NCBI GenBank assembly: GCA_021443045.1
Contig: JABUUT010000006.1
Coordinates: forward strand, 28,968-35,041
Direction: 5' to 3'
Length of the DNA stretch: 6,074 nt
Source: Fibrobacteraceae bacterium
Lineage (GTDB): Bacteria > Fibrobacterota > Fibrobacteria > Fibrobacterales > Fibrobacteraceae
Shown: in pieces, positions 1 to 5,947 of the stretch
How the letters are laid out: each line of letters opens with the position of its first letter
Position numbering within the stretch: position 1 is the stretch's first letter
The notes under the pieces: generated by a model
Databases searched by the model: none
What the model was told of the DNA's origin: nothing
Seen by the model: only the letters and a program-made list of their open reading frames with translations
Made by a program: the position numbers and the translations under genes

Positions 1-1233
1 CTTCTCATTGCATGGCGCTACCTTGGGGCTCAACGAAAGAGTCTCTTTGTGTCGCTCATTGGTATCTTTAGTATGCTGGGGGTATCCATCGGCGTGTTTG
101 CGCTGGTGGTTGCTTTAGCCGCAGTCAATGGTTTTGAAGAGGAAGTCACTGCCCAGATGATAGGCAAGGATGCCCACTTCGAACTGATGGCTTATAATGG
201 AGCTCCAATTGCCCCATACGATAGTTTAATTCAAGAGGCTAGGAATCACGATAAAACCATAACGGCTGCATCTCCCTTTATTATTTATAAAATTGGCATT
301 AGTTCCAAAAAAGTCAACGACGGCATAGTCATTTATGGCATCGATTCAGAATATTCGGAGGGCGTAACCGATATTCACAAATACATCAAGTGGGGCAATT
401 ACTCTGTAGACAGTTTGTCCGACATGAGTGGAGTAAAACGCCCCGGCATTATGCTAGGCTCTGGTTTAGCCAATCGCCTTAGGGTTGTGGTGGGCGACAA
501 GCTTGTGCTTCAAACCTTCCAAAGTCCCGACGAGATGATGGGCGCCGGCGGCCCCAAGATGATGATGGCGGTAGTCAGTGGAATATTTGAAACAGGCACT
601 TACGAATACGACGGCAACTTGGCTTATATGGGTATTCCCGAACTTCAAAAACTTTTAGGTTGGGGCGATGAAGTTTCTGGCATTCAGTTCCGTATTCAAG
701 ACCACTGGAAAGCAGGAGATGCTGTGGATAGCCTTGGCAATTGGTTGACATACCCTTACTACGGCATTGACTGGAAAACAAAGAACATAACGCTTCTCAA
801 ATGGATGAACTACGAAAAATTCATAGTGGCCGCAGTCATCTGCCTGATTATCTTGGTGGCGGCCTTTAACATCATCAGTTCCTTAATCATGGTGGTTATT
901 GATAAAACTAAGGAAATAGGCATTCTTCGAAGCATGGGTCTAAGCAAGGCTGGTGTAATGCGAGTTTTTATGCTGATGGGTAGTTTTATCGGTGTGGGCG
1001 GAACTTTAGTGGGGGGCACCATAGGGCTTGTTCTTTGCAAACTCCAGGAAGCCTACCACTTTATTAAGCTTCCTGGCGATGTTTATGTAATCCCTTATTT
1101 CCCTATTTCGGTACACTTGATGGATGTGGTTCTGATTTTTGTTATAGGTATTAGTTTGTGTGTTTTGGCGACCATTCTTCCTGCATGGAAAGCCAGCCGT
1201 CTTGATCCAGTGGGGGCTATAAGACATGAGTAG
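1..1233 (+). CDS. lolC: LolC/LolE-family lipoprotein-releasing permease (5' end cut off)
   Basis: This is the transmembrane subunit of the LolCDE ABC transporter, which extracts outer-membrane lipoproteins from the inner membrane and passes them to periplasmic LolA. The frame is open from base 1 and gives 410 residues; the opening AWRYLGAQRKS is the conserved cytoplasmic start of the family, so probably only a few residues are missing. The GTG at 49 lies inside the first membrane segment and is not the start. By window codon number, membrane helix 1 is at about 15-43, a large periplasmic domain follows to about 270, and helices 2-4 lie at about 274-301, 318-346 and 372-398, in an FtsX-type domain. 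KEIGILRSMGLS and the end ILPAWKASRLDPVGAIRHE are typical, as is LPGDVYVIPYFPISV. A methionine-rich loop (codons 175-189) falls where E. coli LolC has its LolA-binding Hook. The stop overlaps lolD. Whether it acts as LolC, LolE or a single LolC/E homodimer cannot be told here. Confidence 0.93.
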   Translation, partial: LLIAWRYLGAQRKSLFVSLIGIFSMLGVSIGVFALVVALAAVNGFEEEVTAQMIGKDAHFELMAYNGAPIAPYDSLIQEARNHDKTITAASPFIIYKIGISSKKVNDGIVIYGIDSEYSEGVTDIHKYIKWGNYSVDSLSDMSGVKRPGIMLGSGLANRLRVVVGDKLVLQTFQSPDEMMGAGGPKMMMAVVSGIFETGTYEYDGNLAYMGIPELQKLLGWGDEVSGIQFRIQDHWKAGDAVDSLGNWLTYPYYGIDWKTKNITLLKWMNYEKFIVAAVICLIILVAAFNIISSLIMVVIDKTKEIGILRSMGLSKAGVMRVFMLMGSFIGVGGTLVGGTIGLVLCKLQEAYHFIKLPGDVYVIPYFPISVHLMDVVLIFVIGISLCVLATILPAWKASRLDPVGAIRHE

Positions 1234-1963
1234 TTTAGACGAAAGAACGGCGCTGAGTGCCTGTGGTCGGGAGTCAAAAGAGGTGTCGCTTTTGCTGGAA
1301 ACCCGGGATTTACGGCGTGTTTTTCATGAAACAGGGGAAGAACTAGAAATTCTCAAAGGCGTCAATTTTTCCATGAAGCAAGGAGAATTAGTCGCATTAA
1401 CTGGTTCCAGCGGTTCTGGCAAGTCTACTTTTTTAAACCAGTTAGGCCTTTTAGATACACCCACCTCCGGCGAAATATTCTTTAAGGGCAAGGCCCTAAG
1501 CAAGTTCAGTAGCGAAGAAAAAGATATGTACCACCGGGTACAAGTGGGTTTTGTATTTCAGTTTCATCATTTGCTTTCTGAATTTACTGCACTAGAAAAC
1601 GTTTCTGTTCCTGGACGCATTTTAGGCACGTCTGTGGCAGAATGTAGGGAACGAGCCGAAATGCTTTTAGAAACGGTAGGTTTAAAAGACCGTATGAAGC
1701 ACCTTCCTAGGGAACTTTCTGGAGGAGAACGCCAACGCATCGCCATTGCCCGCGCCCTTATGAACCACCCCGATTTGGTTTTGGCCGATGAGCCCAGCGG
1801 AAATTTGGACGAAGCCAACTCTGCCAAACTCAATGAATTGTTTGGGGAGCTTAACGAGAAATTTAATCAAGCTTTTCTCATTGTCACTCACGATGATAAA
1901 TTAGCATCTTTTGCACAAAGGCGCGTTGTAATGCACAATGGCGTGATACACAGTGAAAATTAA
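1226..1963 (+). CDS. lolD: LolD, ATPase of the lipoprotein-releasing ABC transporter
   Basis: This cytoplasmic ATPase drives lipoprotein release by the LolC/E permease encoded just upstream. All ABC motifs are intact in the 245-residue reading: Walker A GSSGSGKST at 60-68, Q-loop Gln112 inside FVFQFHHLLSEFTALENV (a stretch very characteristic of LolD), signature LSGGERQR at 164-171, Walker B LVLADEP at 184-190 followed by SGNLD, and the switch histidine in THDD at 221-224. The ATG overlaps the permease stop by 8 nt, which suggests translational coupling. The start is uncertain: residues 2-19 do not resemble the family, whose similarity begins at about residue 21 (SLLLETRDL), and a GTG at 1283 with GGGAG 9 nt before it would give 226 residues, close to the usual 225-235. 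I keep the ATG because of the stop overlap. The function call is firm either way. Confidence 0.95.
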   Translation: MSSLDERTALSACGRESKEVSLLLETRDLRRVFHETGEELEILKGVNFSMKQGELVALTGSSGSGKSTFLNQLGLLDTPTSGEIFFKGKALSKFSSEEKDMYHRVQVGFVFQFHHLLSEFTALENVSVPGRILGTSVAECRERAEMLLETVGLKDRMKHLPRELSGGERQRIAIARALMNHPDLVLADEPSGNLDEANSAKLNELFGELNEKFNQAFLIVTHDDKLASFAQRRVVMHNGVIHSEN

Positions 1964-1986
1964 AGGATTTAAAAAGAGGTTTTAAT

Positions 1987-4530
1987 ATGTCGGATGGAAA
2001 TGGATTTTTTTCGGCTAAGGCGAAAGCAGTATTACAGGCAGCACGCACTTCTGCCCGAAATTTAGGTAGCGACAGTATTACGGTAGACCACCTACTTCTT
2101 GGACTCGTTCGTGAAGATTCTGGTATTGCCACAGAAGTACTCAAGGTTTTAAAAGTAAACCTGGTAGATTTAGGTGATGCTGTTCAGCGTTCCATTAGCT
2201 CCAGTGGAGGCCTTATGACCATTGGTGGCGATCGCGCCAGTGGCCTTTTGCCTTTTACAGCCCGTACCAAGGCTATTTTATACAACGCCGCTAAAATTGC
2301 TCAAAACGAGGGTGAGCAATATATTGGTCCGGAGCATTTGATGTTAGCCATTTTGCAACAGTCCGATTCTCCTGCGGCGGCTTTGCTTTCCACATTCAAT
2401 GTTACACTTGAAAACTACATTCAAGTTCTTAACGATTTAAAACGTCAAAACGATAGTGAAGATTCCTCCAATAATGGGGAAGGAGAAATGCGTTCACGCC
2501 CCATGTCGGCTTCTAGAGAACAACCTCAGCGTGCCCCTGGAGCCCGTTCTAAAACCCCCATTTTGGAACACTTTGGCCGAGACCTTACTGCCATGGCCCG
2601 CCAAGGAAAATTAGACCCCATCATAGGCAGAGAAGCCGAAATAGAACGATTGGTGCAAATCCTTTGCCGCCGCAAAAAAAATAATCCAGCTCTTATCGGT
2701 GAGCCTGGTGTAGGAAAAACAGCCATTATCGAAGGCTTGGCTCAGAAAATAGTTCAGAAGAAAATTCCGGAACTTTTAGAAAACAAACGTGTGGTCACTT
2801 TGGATGTCGCAGCCATGGTGGCCGGCACCAAGTACCGCGGACAATTTGAGGAACGTGTCAAGGGCCTCATTATGGAGCTCCAGCGTGTGGACAATTCCGT
2901 CATTCTCTTCATCGACGAACTGCACACCATTGTGGGTGCCGGCGGCTCCGAAGGGAGCCTGGATGCCTCCAACATCTTTAAGCCAGCCCTTGCCCGAGGC
3001 GAACTGCAGTGCATTGGGGCCACTACCGTTGATGAGTATCGTAAGTATATCGAAAAAGACGCCGCTCTTGAAAGGCGTTTCCAAACCATCATGGTTAACC
3101 CACCCAGCGCCGAAGATTCCGTACAAATTTTGGAAGGACTCAAAAGCAAGTACGAGCAGCACCACATGGTTCACTATACACCAAGTGCCATCCGTGCAGC
3201 AGTCAACCTGGGAGAACGCTACATTAGCGAAAGATTCCTTCCCGACAAGGCCATAGACGTACTCGACGAAGCCGGAGCACGGGCACGCCTTAACAAACTT
3301 TCTACGCCAGAAGATTTGCGGGACTACGAAAAATTACTTGCAAAAGCGATTCAGCAAAAAGAAGACGCCGTTGCCCAAGAAAACTTTGACGACGCAGCCA
3401 AATGCCGGGATACAATAGAATCTCTGACCATGCTCATTAACAAGCGTCGCGAAGAGTTGCGCCAACAGAACAACAGCCTTACCCCCACCGTAGATGAAGA
3501 CGACATTCGTGAAGTTATCAGTAAAATGACGGGTATTCCTGTTTCTCGTTTGGCCGGGGAAGAAACCAAGAAACTGTTGAACCTGGATAATGAAATCAAA
3601 CAGCGAGTTATTGGGCAAGATGCTGCCGTTTCTGCTGTAGTCAAATCCATTCGTCGGACCCGCGCCGGAATTCGGGATACAAAGCGCCCCATGGGTAGTT
3701 TCTTATTCCTGGGCCCCACAGGTGTTGGAAAAACAGAACTTGCCAAGGTGCTTAGCCTAAGCCTCTTTGGTTCTGAAGACTCCATGATTCGCATCGACAT
3801 GAGCGAATACATGGAAAAGCATAGCATTTCCCGGCTTATTGGTGCGCCTCCGGGATATGTGGGCTACGAAGAAAACGGAGGCCAACTAACGGAAAAGGTG
3901 CGCAAGCGTCCATACTCCGTAGTGCTCCTTGATGAAATCGAAAAAGCACACCCGGATGTGTACAACCTGTTGCTCCAAATTTTGGATGACGGCATTCTTA
4001 CCGACAGCTACGGTCGCAAAATCAACTTCAAGAACACCATTATCATCATGACCTCCAACTGTGGAGCCCGTGAAGTTCGCCACAGCGGCGGCATGGGCTT
4101 TACCAAAGAAGGGGAGGTGGATGATTACGAGCGTATGGAAAGCGCTATCCGCGAAGAAGTGAAACGCACTTTTACCCCAGAATTTTTAAATCGAATAGAT
4201 GAGCAGATTGTTTTTAAGGCCCTGTCTAAGCACGATTTGACCTCTGTGGTCGATATCCAGATGAGTTTCTTGCAAAAGAACTTGTCAGAAAGAGGAATTC
4301 TCCTTGAAATTTCTCAGGCTGCCAAGGAACTTATCGTCAATCACAACTATGATTCTGCCTTAGGTGCCCGCCCCATACGCCGATCCATTCAGCAGCTTAT
4401 TGAAGATGAAATTGCAGAAGGGCTTTTGGTAGGAAAATTTCAGGATTTCTCCACTATTGTAATAGGAGTAAAAGACGGCAAACTCCACTTTGAATGTGAA
4501 AAACTACCTAGCGAAAACGCCGCCGATTAA
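1987..4530 (+). CDS. clpC: ClpC, ATP-dependent Hsp100 unfoldase of the ClpCP protease
   Basis: ClpC is a hexameric AAA+ unfoldase of the cytosol that threads misfolded or adaptor-delivered proteins into ClpP. The 847 residues hold two Clp N-domain repeats (about 4-68 and 87-151), a polar Ser/Asn/Arg linker (152-187), the first AAA+ module (Walker A GEPGVGKT 238-245, Walker B VILFIDE 305-311, sensor GATT 344-347, arginine fingers in ERRFQ 362-366), a short middle domain with a UvrB/C-like segment (about 448-480), and the second AAA+ module (Walker A GPTGVGKT 576-583, Walker B VVLLDE 645-650, sensor-2 GARPIRR 793-799). Pore loops KYRG (282-285) and GYVGYEE (623-629) are present. MGF at 703-705 sits where ClpP-docking tripeptides lie, so ClpP partnership is expected. 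The single short coiled middle domain argues against ClpB, and the UVR-like segment against ClpA. It is slightly longer than B. subtilis ClpC (about 810). AGAGG at 1975-1979 is well spaced from the ATG. It lies 23 nt after lolD, so co-transcription is likely. Confidence 0.97.
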   Translation: MSDGNGFFSAKAKAVLQAARTSARNLGSDSITVDHLLLGLVREDSGIATEVLKVLKVNLVDLGDAVQRSISSSGGLMTIGGDRASGLLPFTARTKAILYNAAKIAQNEGEQYIGPEHLMLAILQQSDSPAAALLSTFNVTLENYIQVLNDLKRQNDSEDSSNNGEGEMRSRPMSASREQPQRAPGARSKTPILEHFGRDLTAMARQGKLDPIIGREAEIERLVQILCRRKKNNPALIGEPGVGKTAIIEGLAQKIVQKKIPELLENKRVVTLDVAAMVAGTKYRGQFEERVKGLIMELQRVDNSVILFIDELHTIVGAGGSEGSLDASNIFKPALARGELQCIGATTVDEYRKYIEKDAALERRFQTIMVNPPSAEDSVQILEGLKSKYEQHHMVHYTPSAIRAAVNLGERYISERFLPDKAIDVLDEAGARARLNKLSTPEDLRDYEKLLAKAIQQKEDAVAQENFDDAAKCRDTIESLTMLINKRREELRQQNNSLTPTVDEDDIREVISKMTGIPVSRLAGEETKKLLNLDNEIKQRVIGQDAAVSAVVKSIRRTRAGIRDTKRPMGSFLFLGPTGVGKTELAKVLSLSLFGSEDSMIRIDMSEYMEKHSISRLIGAPPGYVGYEENGGQLTEKVRKRPYSVVLLDEIEKAHPDVYNLLLQILDDGILTDSYGRKINFKNTIIIMTSNCGAREVRHSGGMGFTKEGEVDDYERMESAIREEVKRTFTPEFLNRIDEQIVFKALSKHDLTSVVDIQMSFLQKNLSERGILLEISQAAKELIVNHNYDSALGARPIRRSIQQLIEDEIAEGLLVGKFQDFSTIVIGVKDGKLHFECEKLPSENAAD

Positions 4531-4570
4531 CTATCTTTGAACATAATTTTTAACAAACATAAAACCCATG

Positions 4571-4574
4571 AGGA
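4571..4574 (+). promoter_or_regulatory. Ribosome binding site that sets the adk start
   Basis: AGGA (GAGGA from 4570) lies 5 nt before the ATG at 4580. An in-frame ATG at 4568 would place this site after the start codon and has no comparable site of its own. The 4580 start also gives MAKIPAVLIFGAPGSGKGT, the normal short lead into the kinase P-loop. Confidence 0.7.
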
Positions 4575-4579
4575 TTAAA

Positions 4580-5242
4580 ATGGCTAAAATTCCTGCAGTT
4601 CTTATTTTTGGAGCACCAGGTTCCGGCAAGGGCACCGTTGGCGCCAAGCTCGCTGCAACAACATCTCTCAAGCACCTTTCCACAGGTGACATCTTCCGTG
4701 GCATCGCTCCTTCTAGCGAAAGCGGCAAGCTCCTTGCTTCTTACTCTAGCAAGGGTCTTCTTGTTCCAAACGAAGCCACCGTCGAAATTTTTGGTCGCTA
4801 CGTAGAAGGCCTGGTAAACACCAACAAGCTGAACCCAGAAAAAGACACCCTCCTCTTGGATGGTATTCCTCGCACCGTTGAACAGGTAGACCTGATTAAG
4901 GATATCGTAGATGTAAAGCACATTTTTGTGTTGGACATCAAGGACGAAAAGACCATTGTAGCCCGTCTTTTAAACCGTGCTAAAATTGAAGGCCGCAAAG
5001 ACGATGCCGACGAAAATGTGATTAAGAACCGCCTTAAGGTTTACAAGGAATCTACAGCTAAGGTGCTAAAGAAGTACAACAGCAAACTGATTTCTCACAT
5101 TGTTGGCGACAACACTCCAGACGAAGTGTTCTGCGATGTTCTGGCAGCCTATGTAAAATTCTGCAAGGCTGAAGCAAAATCTTCCAAGGCCGCAAAGCCA
5201 GCTGCTAAAAAATCTGCTGCTAAAAAGGCCTCCAAGAAGTAG
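4580..5242 (+). CDS. adk: Adenylate kinase with short LID and Lys/Ala-rich C-terminal tail
   Basis: Adenylate kinase catalyses AMP + ATP to 2 ADP in the cytosol. In the 220-residue reading the P-loop GAPGSGKGT is at 11-19, the AMP-site segment STGDIFR at 34-40, and DGIPRT at 94-99 (usually DGFPRT). The LID is the short kind without a zinc-type insert: R133, then GRKDD at 138-142 and R151 in NRLKVY. The catalytic core ends near residue 195, and the last 25 residues are almost only Lys, Ala and Ser, including AAKKS then AAKKA. Such tails are common on DNA- or RNA-binding proteins but not on this enzyme. Codon use looks more strongly biased than in lolD or the last gene, suggesting high expression. 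The 49-nt AT-rich gap after clpC includes CATAAT (4542-4547), a possible -10 without a convincing -35. A terminator follows. UMP/CMP kinase is the main alternative, but Adk fits better. Confidence 0.93.
   Translation: MAKIPAVLIFGAPGSGKGTVGAKLAATTSLKHLSTGDIFRGIAPSSESGKLLASYSSKGLLVPNEATVEIFGRYVEGLVNTNKLNPEKDTLLLDGIPRTVEQVDLIKDIVDVKHIFVLDIKDEKTIVARLLNRAKIEGRKDDADENVIKNRLKVYKESTAKVLKKYNSKLISHIVGDNTPDEVFCDVLAAYVKFCKAEAKSSKAAKPAAKKSAAKKASKK
5201..5230 (+). repeat. Two 15-bp tandem units encoding AAKKS-AAKKA in the adk tail
   Basis: The units 5201-5215 and 5216-5230 share the first 11 bases, GCTGCTAAAAA, and 12 of 15 overall. They encode five-residue Ala-Ala-Lys-Lys-Ser/Ala steps, so the tail may grow or shrink by slippage or unequal exchange between strains. 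That last point is inference. Confidence 0.6.
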
Positions 5243-5256
5243 TCGCTTTCTAGAAC

Positions 5257-5273
5257 TTTAGAGAACCTCTAAA
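5257..5273 (+). other. Small perfect hairpin after adk
   Basis: TTTAGAG (5257-5263) and CTCTAAA (5267-5273) pair over 7 bp around a 3-nt loop AAC. It starts 15 nt after the adk stop and 8 nt before the stronger terminator stem. It has no T-run after it, so it may protect the 3' end or assist termination, or have no role. An 8-bp palindrome TTCTAGAA (5248-5255) lies just before it. Confidence 0.4.
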
Positions 5274-5280
5274 AATTCAT

Positions 5281-5312
5281 CACCCCGCCTATAAACAGGC
5301 GAGGTGTTTTTT
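5281..5312 (+). terminator. Intrinsic terminator after adk
   Basis: The arms CACCCCGCCT (5281-5290) and AGGCGAGGTG (5297-5306) pair over 9 of 10 positions with one C/A mismatch, around the 6-nt loop ATAAAC. Six T's follow (5307-5312). This is the classical Rho-independent form and should end the adk transcript, and any transcript reading through from lolC-lolD-clpC. Confidence 0.85.
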
Positions 5313-5319
5313 ATATTAT
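5312..5319 (+). promoter_or_regulatory. Possible -10 element for the HELSH membrane-protein gene
   Basis: TATATTAT, just before the ATG at 5324, contains TATATT and TATTAT, both close to TATAAT. It overlaps the end of the terminator T-run. No good -35 is seen about 17 nt upstream, since that position falls in the terminator stem. If used, transcription would begin at or very near the start codon, giving a leaderless message. AT-rich sequence of this kind also arises by chance, so support is weak. Confidence 0.25.
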
Positions 5320-5323
5320 ATCC

Positions 5324-5947
5324 ATGCGCACTACTCTATTCACCATTATAAATTTCTTTAACCTAGGTTCCGATTTTCAGAGTATGCTCATTGCCAGCGG
5401 TATTCTTACCCTAATCTTTGTGCTATTCCTGGTTGTGGTAGGTTTTGTAGCCAATATTCTCGTAAAAATCCAGATTGCCTTAACAGTTAAATTTTTTAAT
5501 GAAAAAGTCGCATTATTTGTGGTGGATCGTTTTACCATTTTGGGGGTGGTGGTTCATGAGTTGTCTCACGCATTGGCCCTGCTAGTAACCTTTGCAAAAA
5601 TAGAAGAAATCAGTTTTTGGGATGGGAGTAAAAGTGAAACACTGGGCCATGTAAGTTATCGCAACCGAGGCAACAGGTTTATAAGAGGCATGCAAGATGC
5701 ACTTTGTGCCTGTGCTCCAACCGCAGTAGGATTGTGGCTATTGTATATTCAAATAAGAATATTTGTTATTTACAAACTAGATTGGTGGTGTTACACACTT
5801 TTAGGCTATGGCATTCTTAGCACCATAGACCACATGTCCATGAGTTCCATCGACTTAAAGAACTACTTTCGGGGAGTGTGGGCCCCGGCAGTAGTCATCT
5901 ATGTTGCATCACTGCTTTACGTCTACTATGTTCTTAAATGGGTGTAA
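5324..5947 (+). CDS. Predicted multi-pass membrane protein with HELSH zinc-protease motif (M50-like)
   Basis: I do not recognise a named gene. The 207 residues are mostly hydrophobic, with likely membrane segments at about 22-48, 62-90, 125-150, 152-168 and 187-206. HELSH at 78-82 matches HExxH, whose two histidines bind zinc and whose glutamate is catalytic in metallopeptidases; here it sits inside a hydrophobic stretch (GVVVHELSHALALL), as in site-2 (M50) intramembrane proteases. LGHVSY (108-112) and the CAPTAVG segment (130-136) resemble what I recall of small unassigned M50-like proteins. An acidic residue in SSIDLKN (D177) might be the third zinc ligand, but the classical NPDG-type motif is not evident. 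Substrate is unknown, and protease activity is unproven. It starts 11 nt after the terminator T-run with no Shine-Dalgarno sequence; no other ATG, GTG or TTG start lies between the upstream in-frame stop and 5324, and the next Met (21) also lacks a site. Confidence 0.7.
   Translation: MRTTLFTIINFFNLGSDFQSMLIASGILTLIFVLFLVVVGFVANILVKIQIALTVKFFNEKVALFVVDRFTILGVVVHELSHALALLVTFAKIEEISFWDGSKSETLGHVSYRNRGNRFIRGMQDALCACAPTAVGLWLLYIQIRIFVIYKLDWWCYTLLGYGILSTIDHMSMSSIDLKNYFRGVWAPAVVIYVASLLYVYYVLKWV

Noticed and set aside
49..51. GTG at 49 as the start of the Lol permease.
   Set aside because: The frame stays open to base 1, and the upstream residues AWRYLGAQRKS match the conserved family start, so the real start is left of the window.
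2789..3256. A 155-codon + strand frame inside clpC, in a different register.
   Set aside because: It overlaps the first AAA+ module, and its Trp/Ser/Pro-rich product is typical of an out-of-frame shadow.
3351..3827. A 158-codon - strand frame opposite clpC.
   Set aside because: It is Ser/Arg-rich with no recognisable domain and lies fully opposite conserved ClpC sequence.
4537..4565. A possible adk promoter (TTGAAC at 4537-4542 or CATAAT at 4542-4547).
   Set aside because: TTGAAC has no -10 at a suitable distance except a poor one running into the ribosome binding site, and CATAAT has no -35. The region is AT-rich enough for chance matches, so I do not list it as a feature.
4568..4570. ATG at 4568 as the adk start.
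   Set aside because: The only good Shine-Dalgarno sequence lies after it and just before the ATG at 4580.
4550..4921. A 123-codon open frame on the - strand opposite adk.
   Set aside because: It lies entirely across a well-conserved kinase gene, has no family features or start signal, and is explained by the codon bias of the + strand gene.
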